NCBI RefSeq assembly: GCF_014905115.1
Contig: NZ_CP041235.1
Coordinates: 372,001-436,000, forward strand
Length of the DNA stretch: 64,000 nt
Source: Sulfurimonas sediminis
GTDB lineage: Bacteria; Campylobacterota; Campylobacteria; Campylobacterales; Sulfurimonadaceae
Direction: 5' to 3'
Part shown: positions 18,118 through 26,607 of the stretch, piece after piece
Layout: every line of letters starts with the position of its first letter
Position numbering within the stretch: position 1 is the first letter of the stretch
Program-made: the position numbers and the translations under genes
Notes under the pieces: generated by a model
Databases searched by the model: none
The model's input: the letters and a program-made list of their open reading frames with translations, nothing else
What the model was told of the DNA's origin: nothing

Positions 18118-18551
18118 TGAAATATTTTTTACTGTTGCCAATACTTTTAAATGTGACTCTTTTTGCAAATGATATTATTATAAAAGAGAGTGCAAAGAGT
18201 GTTGATGCAACAATACAAAAGATAAAAGAGATTGTGACAAAAAGGGGTTTACATGTTTTTACTGTAGTTGATCATCAGGCAAATGCAAAACACATCGGTA
18301 TGCAAATGCGAAGCAGTAAACTGATCATTTTTGGCAATCCTAAAACAGGGACACAGTTGATGCAGCAGGATGTTGTAACAGGTGTTGATTTGCCTATGAA
18401 AATTCTTGTCTACCAAGACAGAGACAAAAAGGTGAAAGTTGCCTACAGAAACGGAAGTTGGCTCAAAGAAGAACATCCGTTACTCTCAGATAAACTGGTG
18501 CGAAAAATAGATAATGCACTTGATAAAATTACAAACAAAGCGATACAATGA
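18117..18551 (+). CDS. DUF302 family periplasmic protein
   Basis: About 144 residues from the ATG at 18117, which overlaps the preceding stop (TAATG) and has GAGG 9 bases upstream; the frame also opens at 18108, but there the SD would have no spacer. After a signal peptide (YFLLLPILLNVTLFA) the DUF302 core is clear: GLHVFTVVDHQANAKHIG, then LIIFGNPKTGTQLMQQD and DLPMKILVYQD. The family has no settled function; it recurs next to sulfur-oxidation and redox genes. Direct coupling to the dodecahaem cytochrome suggests a shared job. Confidence 0.82.
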   Translation: MKYFLLLPILLNVTLFANDIIIKESAKSVDATIQKIKEIVTKRGLHVFTVVDHQANAKHIGMQMRSSKLIIFGNPKTGTQLMQQDVVTGVDLPMKILVYQDRDKKVKVAYRNGSWLKEEHPLLSDKLVRKIDNALDKITNKAIQ

Positions 18552-19597
18552 GTAGACTGACAAAAGAAGAAGCCCTTGATTTAATCCGTCATGCAGACTT
18601 AAAAGAGTTAGGACGCATGGCAACACAAAGAAAAAAAGAGTTGCACCCAAAAGGAATCACAACCTTTGTGATTGACAGAAACATTAACTACACAAATATC
18701 TGTTGGGTAGACTGTAAGTTTTGTGCCTTTTACAGACATGAAAAAGATGCAGATGCCTATGTGCTGACCTTTGATGAAATAGATGCAAAAATAGACGAAC
18801 TCTTAGAAATCGGCGGGACGCAGATACTTTTTCAAGGCGGTGTGCATCCAAAACTCAAAATAGAGTGGTATGAAGATTTGGTGGAACACATTCATCAAAA
18901 ATATCCGACGATTACGATTCACGGGTTCAGTTCCATCGAGTTGGACTTCATCGCCAAAGTTTCGCGTATCACAATTGAAGAAGTTTTAGCACGTCTTAAA
19001 GCAAAAGGGCTGGCTTCCATCCCGGGTGCGGGGGCTGAGATACTTTCAGACAAAGTGCGTGACATTATTGCACCCAAAAAGATAGACGCTGAGGTCTGGG
19101 TGAATGTGCACAGACAGGCACATAAACTCGGTATAATGAGTACGGCGACAATGATGTACGGAACTGTTGAGAGTGATGAAGACATCATCGCGCATTTGGA
19201 TATGGTGCGAAATCTGCAGGATGAAACGGGAGGATTTCGTGCTTTTATTATGTGGAGTTTTCAGGGAAAAAACACGGAACTACTGCGTCTGATTCCCGAT
19301 ATGGAAAAACCTTCTTCTAACAGATACTTACGCTTGTTGGCTGTTGCCCGTCTCTATCTTGACAATGTGCCAAACATTCAAAGTTCATGGGTTACACAGG
19401 GTCCCTATATCGGTCAGATGGCGCTCAAATTCGGGGCAAATGATTTGGGAAGCACAATGATGGAAGAGAATGTCGTCAGTTCAGCCGGTGCGGCCTACCA
19501 CATGGCAAAAGATGAGATGGTACATCTCATCAAAGATCTGGGTGAAATACCGGCTGTCAGAAATACGGCATATGAGACTTTAGAGATATTTCAATAA
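18548..19597 (+). CDS. mqnC: cyclic dehypoxanthinyl futalosine synthase (radical SAM)
   Basis: 349 residues. The radical-SAM cluster motif reads NICWVDCKFCAFYR at about residues 50-63, the CxxxCxxC arrangement. The body contains GGTQILFQGGVHPKL, GFSSIEL and SIPGAGAEIL, typical of MqnC/MqnE-type enzymes. It cyclises dehypoxanthine futalosine in the futalosine route to menaquinone, used by Campylobacterota. Its start overlaps the DUF302 stop by 4 bases. A second pathway gene, the prenyltransferase mqnP, is at 31.4 kb. Confidence 0.92.
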   Translation: MSRLTKEEALDLIRHADLKELGRMATQRKKELHPKGITTFVIDRNINYTNICWVDCKFCAFYRHEKDADAYVLTFDEIDAKIDELLEIGGTQILFQGGVHPKLKIEWYEDLVEHIHQKYPTITIHGFSSIELDFIAKVSRITIEEVLARLKAKGLASIPGAGAEILSDKVRDIIAPKKIDAEVWVNVHRQAHKLGIMSTATMMYGTVESDEDIIAHLDMVRNLQDETGGFRAFIMWSFQGKNTELLRLIPDMEKPSSNRYLRLLAVARLYLDNVPNIQSSWVTQGPYIGQMALKFGANDLGSTMMEENVVSSAGAAYHMAKDEMVHLIKDLGEIPAVRNTAYETLEIFQ

Positions 19598-20877
19598 TGA
19601 AACTTTTTTTTATAATATTAGCAATAGGACAGATAATTATGGCAGCACAAATAGACTATATAGAAGTAAAAGGGATTAAAGTCCCGCTTATTTTTGAACA
19701 GGACACAAGACTTCCCCTTGTCAATACGCAGATTGTGTTTACAAACAGCGGAACGATAACAGATACAAAAATACCGGGATTGGCAAAATTTTCTTCAAAA
19801 CTTCTCAATGAGGGAACAAAAAAACTGGGTTCAAACGGCTTTTCTGAGGAGCTTGAATCACGGGCGATTCATATATCTGCAAATACAGGCAGTGAGACTT
19901 TTGTCATAGAAGTGAGTTCACTCAAAGATGAATTTGAAAATGCTACAAAATTTTTAAATACTCTGCTCAAGGACCCAAACTACAGTGAGGCAGCGCTTTC
20001 CAAAGTCAAAACAATGACGCTTGGAGCCCTGAGCCGTAAAGAGAATGACTATGACTATGTTGCATCAAACGAACTCAAAAAACTTCTTTTTCCAAACACC
20101 CCGCTGGCACAGCCTGCATCGGGTACGGTAGAAAGCGTAAAAAGCATAGAACTAGACGATGTAAAAGAGTTTGTGAAGCAGCATTTGGTTGTGGCACGTG
20201 CTATCATTGTTATAGGCGGTGATCTTGATATAAAAGAAGTCAAAGAAAATATGGCAAAAATTTTAAACACACTGCCAAAAGGCAAAAGTGAACCTCTGCC
20301 GCATTTTCAAGCGAGTGACAAGCCAAAAGAGAGTATTTTAAAACGAGAGACAGAACAGGCATATATCTATTTCGGCTCACCGTATAATATGGCCGTAAAT
20401 GATGAAGAGTATTACAAAGCCAGAGTGGCAACATTTATACTCGGTACGGGTGGTTTTGGCAGTCGTCTAATGGAAGAGATTCGTGTCAAACGCGGACTTG
20501 CCTACTCCGCCTATGCGCGTGTACATGTAAACAAGTCTGTTTCATACCTAGACGGATACCTGCAAACCAAACTTGACTCAATGGATGAGGCGAAAAAAAC
20601 AGTCATAAATGTTATTTCCGAATTTGTTCACAAAGGTGTAACTAAAGAAGAACTTGAACAGACAAAGAAATTTCTTCTCGGCAGTGAACCGTTACGGGTA
20701 GAAACTATGAGTCAGCGACTCCAACGCACCTTTATGGACTACTACAAAGGCTTTCCCCTGAACCACTCAGAAACAGAACTGCAAAAAATTAAAAAATTAA
20801 AACTCAAAGATTTGAATGATTTTGTAAAAAAACATACAGAAATCCTAGAGCAGAGTTTTGCGATAGTTACGAAGTAA
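19597..20877 (+). CDS. M16 (pitrilysin) family protein lacking the zinc motif
   Basis: 426 residues with a signal peptide and the two-lobed M16 fold. The C-terminal lobe keeps the family R/Y motif, GGFGSRLMEEIRVKRGLAYS. In the N-terminal lobe the expected HxxEH zinc site is absent: the matching position reads GLAKFSSKLLNEGT where active enzymes have an HxxEH box. It should therefore be a non-catalytic partner, like the inactive subunit of heterodimeric M16 peptidases. An active partner is not in the window. It starts at the last base of the mqnC stop. Confidence 0.82.
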   Translation: MKLFFIILAIGQIIMAAQIDYIEVKGIKVPLIFEQDTRLPLVNTQIVFTNSGTITDTKIPGLAKFSSKLLNEGTKKLGSNGFSEELESRAIHISANTGSETFVIEVSSLKDEFENATKFLNTLLKDPNYSEAALSKVKTMTLGALSRKENDYDYVASNELKKLLFPNTPLAQPASGTVESVKSIELDDVKEFVKQHLVVARAIIVIGGDLDIKEVKENMAKILNTLPKGKSEPLPHFQASDKPKESILKRETEQAYIYFGSPYNMAVNDEEYYKARVATFILGTGGFGSRLMEEIRVKRGLAYSAYARVHVNKSVSYLDGYLQTKLDSMDEAKKTVINVISEFVHKGVTKEELEQTKKFLLGSEPLRVETMSQRLQRTFMDYYKGFPLNHSETELQKIKKLKLKDLNDFVKKHTEILEQSFAIVTK

Positions 20878-20887
20878 ATATTGCAAA

Positions 20888-21655
20888 ATGAGTTTAAATC
20901 TTTGTTCTTCTTTTGCAGATGGGTATAATAGTAATTCCCAAAAGATTCGTGTTTTAACAGAAAATTGGGTGCATAAATATATCTATTGTCCGAGTTGTGG
21001 CAATAATATAGATGAATATGAAAATAATAGACCTGTAGCCGATTTTTATTGTTCTAAGTGCAAGGAAGATTATGAGTTAAAAAGTAAAAAAGATAAAATA
21101 GGTAAAAAAATTGTTGATGGCGCATACACAACAATGATAGAAAGATTACAGAGTGATTCTAATCCAAATTTTTTCTTTTTAAATTATGATAAAAATAGTT
21201 TTGATGTGACTAACTTTATGGTTATTCCAAAACATTTTTTTGTACCTGAAATCATAGAAAGAAGAAAACCGTTATCTTCCACAGCAAGACGAGCCGGTTG
21301 GGTGGGTTGTAATATATTACTTGATACTATTCCTGAAAGTGGAAAAATATTTTATATTAGAGATGGAAAAGAGGAAAGTAAGGACAAAATATTAGAGGAT
21401 TGGAATAAAACAAGTTTTTTGAAACGAACTAAAGATTTTAATGCAAAAGGTTGGTTACTTGACATTATAAATTGTATTGAGAAGCTTCAAAAACAAGATT
21501 TTTCTTTGCAGGATATATATCAATTTGAAAATTATTTGAAATTAAAATATCCAAATAATAATAATATTAGGGCCAAAATAAGACAACAGTTGCAAATTTT
21601 AAGAGATAATAAATATGTAAAATTTGAAAGTCGTGGAAAATACAAATTAAGGTAG
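20888..21655 (+). CDS. DpnI-like methyl-directed (type IIM) restriction endonuclease
   Basis: 255 residues, closely matching DpnI (about 254) along its length. The zinc ribbon cysteines are C34, C37, C55 and C58 (CPSCG and CSKCK). The PD-(D/E)xK active site is D52 ... E63-L64-K65 (VADFYC, then YELKSKK), the positions known in DpnI. The winged-helix region that reads N6-methyladenine is the C-terminal part with IRAKIRQQLQILRDNKY and GRGKYKLR. DpnI cuts GATC only when adenine is methylated, so it attacks Dam-modified incoming DNA and the host must not methylate GATC. No methyltransferase is adjacent. Base composition is far more AT-rich than the flanking genes, a sign of transfer. Confidence 0.9.
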   Translation: MSLNLCSSFADGYNSNSQKIRVLTENWVHKYIYCPSCGNNIDEYENNRPVADFYCSKCKEDYELKSKKDKIGKKIVDGAYTTMIERLQSDSNPNFFFLNYDKNSFDVTNFMVIPKHFFVPEIIERRKPLSSTARRAGWVGCNILLDTIPESGKIFYIRDGKEESKDKILEDWNKTSFLKRTKDFNAKGWLLDIINCIEKLQKQDFSLQDIYQFENYLKLKYPNNNNIRAKIRQQLQILRDNKYVKFESRGKYKLR

Positions 21656-21660
21656 TAATA

Positions 21661-22101
21661 ATGCATATATCAAGAGAAATAGTTTTACTTATATTAAAAT
21701 ATTTAGATAAAAATCCTAATTTCTATTTTCCATTTAAAATTATTTGTAAAAATTTTAATGAAGATGACAAATTGTTTAATGTTAACTGTTTAGATATTGA
21801 AACTGATTACATTGAAAGTAATAAATTATTGAATGATTTTCTATTAATAGGAAACTTTCAAAATTTGGATTATGGAACAACTACATTAATAGCACAAGTA
21901 TTTATAGACAATATTATAAATATGAATGCTTTTAATGAGATTCTTTCTTTAGCATTAGAATATAGAAGAAGTTGGAAAGAAGATTTGTATGAGTCGGAAA
22001 ATATTGAAGAATATGGAATTTATGAATTTATTGGTGGAAAAGCTGAAGCATATGAAGAGTGTGCGCAAATTATGAAAAATACATATTGGGTTAATAAATA
22101 A
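21661..22101 (+). CDS. unknown protein, companion of the DpnI-like endonuclease
   Basis: 146 residues, 5 bases after the endonuclease stop, with no signal peptide or membrane segment. It is acidic in the C-terminal third (RRSWKEDLYESENIEEYGIYEFIGGKAEAYEE). I do not recognise the family. The gene shares the extreme AT bias (10 G+C in the first 60 bases), so both genes probably arrived together. The pneumococcal DpnI locus also carries an uncharacterised second gene, dpnD, but I cannot claim homology. Confidence 0.65.
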   Translation: MHISREIVLLILKYLDKNPNFYFPFKIICKNFNEDDKLFNVNCLDIETDYIESNKLLNDFLLIGNFQNLDYGTTTLIAQVFIDNIINMNAFNEILSLALEYRRSWKEDLYESENIEEYGIYEFIGGKAEAYEECAQIMKNTYWVNK

Positions 22102-22175
22102 TGGTAGATTTTATAAAACATCAGCATAACTGTAGAGCTACTGGTTTTTGGGTGAGAAAAAGTAAAATAATATGA
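22101..22175 (+). CDS. possible 24-residue peptide between the DpnI island and recD2
   Basis: The ATG at 22101 overlaps the preceding stop (TAATG) and the reading frame closes at a TGA that overlaps the recD2 start (ATGA). The product, MVDFIKHQHNCRATGFWVRK plus four residues, contains HQHNC. It may be a translational bridge, or the remnant of a gene broken when the island came in. The perfect overlaps at both ends are suggestive, but the frame is short and unrecognised. Confidence 0.3.
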   Translation: MVDFIKHQHNCRATGFWVRKSKII

Positions 22176-24424
22176 CACTCATAGGTCAGATCGACAGAAT
22201 TCTTTTTGAATCCGAAGGTTTTTTTATTGCTGTTTTAAAAAGTGGTGAGAAAATCAGCGGGACTTATTTTGAGAGTGATGTTGAGAGTATTAAGGGGTCT
22301 GCTATTACGCTTGAGGGGGAGTGGGTTGAACATAAAAAGTATGGAAAGACTTTTAAGTTTGAGACACTCAAAGTCAACCAGAACGAACTCTTTTTCTTTT
22401 TAAACAAAATCATCAAAGGCTTTACAAAAAAACTCTCTGCGGATTTGATTGAGCATTTCGGTGCAGAAGCTCTTGTGGATATTTTGGACAATGATATTGA
22501 AAAACTGCTGGAATTTAAAGGCATTAAAGAAAAACGCCTCAAAAAGATTCAGGCTTCTTGGAAACAGTTTCGATCTATGCGTCGGCTTGGGGAATTTTTA
22601 AGTCCTTATGATGTGACACCGACACTGCTGACGACTATTGCCACAGCGATGAAAGATGTGGATGAACCCTGCACAAAAATCAAAGAAAACCCCTATATTC
22701 TTACAAATATTAACTCTATAGGCTTTAAACGGGCAGATGAACTTGCACTGAAAATGGGTGTTGCTCTTGAGAATGAGCAACGCATTAGTTCGGCAATGGA
22801 TTATGTACTCTTAAACTACTGTGAGGCACAGGGAAACAGCTGTATAAGCAAAGAGGTGCTTTTTAGCGGGCTGGATGAACTGCTCGGGTTTGTCAACAAG
22901 CAAAACCTGTATGAAGCGGCTTTGGTGGAGCGGGTAGCTGAGCAGAGCATTGTGATTATGAAAAACGAACGAGTCTCTCCTGCACGGCTGTATGATGCCG
23001 AGAAGTTTTTGTATGATGATTTTACAACGCGAGCAAAACTTGACAGCGGGGGATTTGTCAAAGATCTTGAAGGATTTTTGGCTGAAACCTCTTTAAAACT
23101 CGGAGAGCAGCAAAGAAGTGCCGTTGAGATGATAAACAACGGAGCCTCTTTGCTCTTTTTAGTCGGGTACGCAGGAACGGGAAAGAGTACGACAAGTAAA
23201 ACAATTTTAGAACTGCTCAACACCCGGTATGACAAAAAAGAGATCATTACATGTGCTTTGAGTGGCATAGCTTCCCAGCGTATTAGCGATACAACAGGTT
23301 TTGAGTCTGCTACTATACAGTCACTGTTGGTCAAACATGAGGGGAGTGACAAGTTTCCCTATTGTGTTGTATTAATCGATGAAGCTTCTATGATAAACTC
23401 TTCATTGTTTGCACGGGTGATGCACAAGATTTCAAAAAAGGCTATTGTAATTATTGTCGGAGATGATGCACAGTTGCCTCCTATTGGAGCGGGAAATGTC
23501 TTGAGTGATGTACTGACGCTTGAACTTGCCCCTACTGTGAAACTGACGCAGATTTACAGACAGAGTGAAGAACAGGCGATTACCCTCATCGCTAATCAAA
23601 TCCGTCAGGCAGAGATTCCAGAATATCGGCAAAAATATGAAGATTTCGAGTTTGTCGATGTCAGTATTCAAAACTATTATGCTCTGAAAAATCAACTCTC
23701 GCAAGAGGAGTTGAAAAATCTAAGAGATGAGAACTCACAACAGATTATTACCGAGATTATTCACCGGGTTGTTGCCTCCATAGAAAAAGCTAGATACCGA
23801 CTCAGTAACAAGCAGATCAAAGAGTACCTGAACTATTTTCAGGTCATCACACCCATGAAGGGCGGTATTTTAGGTGCAAATAATCTTAATAAAGTTTTAC
23901 AGGAATATTTTAATCCCAATCCAAAAAAGTGTGTCAAGCGAGGAGAAATGGAGTTTCGTCTGATGGACAAGGTTGTGCATACGAAAAATGAAAATATGGT
24001 TTCTTGGAGTAGTGAGAGATTTAAAGAGGGTGAAGAGGCAAATGAGCGAAGAATTTTCAATGGTATGAGCGGATTACTTTTTAAGATTGATGAAGAAGAG
24101 GAGCAAGTTTTTGTTTTTTACCCTAATGAAGATGTCGTTGTCCGGTATGAATATGAAGAACTTAAATCTCATCTTATGCTCTCCTACGCACTTACTATCC
24201 ATAAAGTACAAGGTATGGAGTATGATATTGTGGTGATTCCTATGAGTTTCATACATTATATCATGCACAACACAAAGTTGATATATACTGCCATTACACG
24301 AGCAAAGCACAAATGCATAGTAATAGGTGAGGGAGGAGCATTTGACAATGCTTGCAGACGGGTCGATGTGACTAGAAGAGATACCGTATTGTTGGAGTTA
24401 CAACAAATAAATTTTAAATCATAA
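22172..24424 (+). CDS. recD2: RecD2-type SF1B DNA helicase
   Basis: 750 residues. An N-terminal OB-like region and helix-hairpin-helix segment (LLEFKGIKEKRLKKIQASW near residue 108) precede the helicase core: Walker A GYAGTGKST near residue 331, Walker B LIDEASMIN, LTQIYRQSEEQ, and the C-terminal LSYALTIHKVQGMEYDIVVI with YTAITRAKH. This is the stand-alone 5'-3' helicase RecD2 rather than the RecBCD subunit; no recB or recC is near. The ATG overlaps the short frame upstream. Base composition returns to the chromosomal norm here, so it belongs to the host backbone. Confidence 0.88.
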   Translation: MTLIGQIDRILFESEGFFIAVLKSGEKISGTYFESDVESIKGSAITLEGEWVEHKKYGKTFKFETLKVNQNELFFFLNKIIKGFTKKLSADLIEHFGAEALVDILDNDIEKLLEFKGIKEKRLKKIQASWKQFRSMRRLGEFLSPYDVTPTLLTTIATAMKDVDEPCTKIKENPYILTNINSIGFKRADELALKMGVALENEQRISSAMDYVLLNYCEAQGNSCISKEVLFSGLDELLGFVNKQNLYEAALVERVAEQSIVIMKNERVSPARLYDAEKFLYDDFTTRAKLDSGGFVKDLEGFLAETSLKLGEQQRSAVEMINNGASLLFLVGYAGTGKSTTSKTILELLNTRYDKKEIITCALSGIASQRISDTTGFESATIQSLLVKHEGSDKFPYCVVLIDEASMINSSLFARVMHKISKKAIVIIVGDDAQLPPIGAGNVLSDVLTLELAPTVKLTQIYRQSEEQAITLIANQIRQAEIPEYRQKYEDFEFVDVSIQNYYALKNQLSQEELKNLRDENSQQIITEIIHRVVASIEKARYRLSNKQIKEYLNYFQVITPMKGGILGANNLNKVLQEYFNPNPKKCVKRGEMEFRLMDKVVHTKNENMVSWSSERFKEGEEANERRIFNGMSGLLFKIDEEEEQVFVFYPNEDVVVRYEYEELKSHLMLSYALTIHKVQGMEYDIVVIPMSFIHYIMHNTKLIYTAITRAKHKCIVIGEGGAFDNACRRVDVTRRDTVLLELQQINFKS

Positions 24425-24509
24425 AATTAATTTTATTTAATTATTTAAGATTCAGTATTCATTAAGTCTAAGAGTGTTAGTATTGTTTTAAATTTCAAGG
24501 GAGTTTGTT

Positions 24510-24836
24510 ATGAAAACGAAAATATTAGCAGTGGCAGGAATTTTTCTTGCTTCGGTGTCTCTTTTAGCGGTAGGACCTGGAAGAGGGATGAATCAATCAA
24601 GCTTTACTACATTTGATGTAAACGGTGATGGTGTAATTACACAACAAGAATTTATGGATGTTAGAGCAGAAAAACAAGCAGCCCGATCGGCACAAGGGTA
24701 TCCAATGCGAAATGCTGCAAACGCACCAACATTTGAAAGTATAGATACAAATGGTGATGGAAAAATTACACAAACTGAGTTTAGTAACTTCAGAGCAACG
24801 CGTATGAGGGGAAGAGGACAGGGGATGAATCGCTAG
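24510..24836 (+). CDS. exported EF-hand calcium-binding protein
   Basis: 108 residues: a signal peptide (ILAVAGIFLASVSLLA), then two EF-hand loops, DVNGDGVITQQEF and DTNGDGKITQTEF, each with the D-x-N/D-x-D/N-G pattern that binds calcium. Arg- and Gly-rich stretches flank the hands. The partner or role is unknown; such proteins buffer or sense calcium in the periplasm. AAGGGAG precedes the ATG. The stop shares the palindrome CTAG with the stop of the convergent lipoprotein gene. Confidence 0.8.
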   Translation: MKTKILAVAGIFLASVSLLAVGPGRGMNQSSFTTFDVNGDGVITQQEFMDVRAEKQAARSAQGYPMRNAANAPTFESIDTNGDGKITQTEFSNFRATRMRGRGQGMNR

Positions 24837-25360
24837 TTCAAAGCGTTTTCATCCTTTGCTGTCTGTTCAACAACTTTTTTTAACTCTTGGGTTGTTGTGA
24901 TTGTTTTTACAGCGGTGATTTTTTTATCTAAAATTGTCACAACGACTATCTTTGTTGTATTAATGTTTTTTCTGTAAGGCGTTGCTATTTCTTTATCATC
25001 TAGAAGCAGAACAATATGCTTGAAGTCTTTGAGACCCGGAAGAATAAAAAGGCTTCTGATGATAGAAGGTGCTGCACTTACATCAGCTATGAATTGTGCA
25101 TGATGTTCTTGTAGGTAATTTTGTTTTTGAGTATTAAAAAAGTCGTTACATGTATGGGCAGCTTCTTTGTCAAAAGCAAAGATTACTTTATCTGTTTCTG
25201 CATTGAGTGTATGGGGCTTTTCAAACTGGTCTTTAAGCTCTAAATCTGCAAGGCTCTTTCCAACAACAAGTTTTGGTTCTACATTTTTGTTCTCACCACT
25301 TTTTGAACTACATCCAAAAAGTAAAAAAGTTGCCAAAACACCTATAATTATATTTTTCAT
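24833..25360 (-). CDS. lipoprotein with a thioredoxin-like look, function unknown
   Basis: 175 residues with a lipobox (IGVLATFLLFGC, then SSKSG). The start of the mature domain, LVVGKSLADLELKDQFEKPH, resembles the opening strand of thioredoxin/AhpC-like folds, but there is no CXXC or peroxidatic Cys in the expected place; the only other Cys is in AAHTCNDFF. I would call it a redox-inactive relative. It converges on the EF-hand gene with a 4-base overlap of stops. Confidence 0.65.
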   Translation of the reverse strand: MKNIIIGVLATFLLFGCSSKSGENKNVEPKLVVGKSLADLELKDQFEKPHTLNAETDKVIFAFDKEAAHTCNDFFNTQKQNYLQEHHAQFIADVSAAPSIIRSLFILPGLKDFKHIVLLLDDKEIATPYRKNINTTKIVVVTILDKKITAVKTITTTQELKKVVEQTAKDENALN

Positions 25361-25462
25361 ATATCTTCTCCGTATTTTTTTAGCATTATAGGCAAAAGTA
25401 GTTAATACAAACTATAAGTAAAAATAGAGTAAAATTTTATAAATAAAATTAAGGAAATGCAA

Positions 25463-25741
25463 ATGGCATGGGCAACAGCGAGACATATACTAGTAGATAG
25501 TGAAGAAAAGTGTAATGAATTAAAAAAAGAGATAGAAAACGGAGCAGATTTTTCGGAGGTAGCAAAAGCAAACTCAACATGTCCTTCTTCGGCAAACGGC
25601 GGAGATTTGGGGCAGTTTGGTCCGGGGCAGATGGTGCCTGAATTTGACAAGGCAGTCTTTAGCGGGGATGTCGGTGTTGTGTACGGACCGATTCAAACAC
25701 AGTTTGGCTACCATCTTTTAGAAGTGACAGGCAGAGGGTAA
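25463..25741 (+). CDS. parvulin-type peptidyl-prolyl cis-trans isomerase
   Basis: 92 residues from the ATG at 25463; AAGGAA sits 6-7 bases upstream, which fits better than the ATG at 25457. It is a single PpiC rotamase domain: ATARHILVDSEEKCNELKKE, the signature GGDLGQFGPGQMVPEFDKAVF, and a final FGYHLLEVTGR. There is no signal peptide, so it acts in the cytoplasm, like E. coli PpiC. aguB follows after 2 bases. Confidence 0.92.
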   Translation: MAWATARHILVDSEEKCNELKKEIENGADFSEVAKANSTCPSSANGGDLGQFGPGQMVPEFDKAVFSGDVGVVYGPIQTQFGYHLLEVTGRG

Positions 25742-25743
25742 GC

Positions 25744-26607
25744 ATGAGTAAACCGGTAAAAGTAGCTGCAATTCAGATGAGTATGAGTGAAGAGAAAAAC
25801 GCCAATGTTTTAAAAGCTGAGCAGTTTGTTCGTGAAGCTGCTGCTGAGGGTGCACAAATCATACTTTTACCGGAACTTTTTGAAGGACTCTATTTTTGTA
25901 AAGATATGGATGAAAAATACTTTGCATGGGCACAGCCTTTAGAAAATAACGCACTGATACAACATTTTGCAGCTTTGGCAAAAGAGTTGTGTATCGTTGT
26001 CTTAGTGAGCTATTTCGAAAAAGCAGATGAGGGATACTTTAATTCGCTTGTTGTAGTCAATATAGATGGAATGGTGATGGAAAATTACAGAAAAACACAT
26101 ATTCCAGACGGTCCGGGATATGAAGAGAAATTCTATTTCAAACCAGGAGATACAGGCTTTAAAGTTTATGAGACGACTTATGGAAAAATAGGTGTGGGTA
26201 TCTGCTGGGATCAGTGGTTTTGTGAAACAGCACGGGCATTGACATTGATGGGTGCAGAGATTATTTTTTATCCGACAGCTATAGGGAGTGAACCTGAAAT
26301 CGGGTTGGATTCAAAAGAGCATTGGCAACGGGTGCAGATGGGACATGCCGCGACAAATACCGTACCGGTTGTTGTTGCAAACCGTACAGGAGAAGAAAAA
26401 GGGGAGAGCTGTGAATTGACTTTTTACGGTTCTTCTTTTATCACAGATTATACCGGCGCAAAGATTGCCGAAGCTTCACGTGACAAGGAAGAGATAATTT
26501 ACGGTGAATTTGACCTGGCAGAGAATGCCAGACAGAGAGAGTATTGGGGACTTTTACGGGACAGACGTCCGGAAATGTATTACCATTCTAAAATTTGTTC
26601 AAAATAA
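25744..26607 (+). CDS. aguB: N-carbamoylputrescine amidase (carbon-nitrogen hydrolase)
   Basis: 287 residues of the nitrilase superfamily. The catalytic triad is E44 (LLPELFEGLYF), K117 (YRKTHIPDGPGY) and C154 (GVGICWDQWF). The HIPDGPGYEEKFYFKPGD region is characteristic of AguB. It hydrolyses N-carbamoylputrescine to putrescine, CO2 and ammonia, the last step of the arginine-agmatine route to polyamines. The agmatine deiminase gene aguA is not in the window. The 3' end overlaps miaA by 20 bases, convergently. Confidence 0.92.
   Translation: MSKPVKVAAIQMSMSEEKNANVLKAEQFVREAAAEGAQIILLPELFEGLYFCKDMDEKYFAWAQPLENNALIQHFAALAKELCIVVLVSYFEKADEGYFNSLVVVNIDGMVMENYRKTHIPDGPGYEEKFYFKPGDTGFKVYETTYGKIGVGICWDQWFCETARALTLMGAEIIFYPTAIGSEPEIGLDSKEHWQRVQMGHAATNTVPVVVANRTGEEKGESCELTFYGSSFITDYTGAKIAEASRDKEEIIYGEFDLAENARQREYWGLLRDRRPEMYYHSKICSK

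Noticed and set aside
22816-23352. Minus-strand frame of about 178 codons within recD2
   Set aside because: Opposite the helicase motifs of recD2; no ribosome site and no recognisable domain.
24421-24436. AT-only palindrome just after recD2, considered as a terminator
   Set aside because: It has no loop and no G-C pairs, so it would be unstable; AT-rich spacing is common here.
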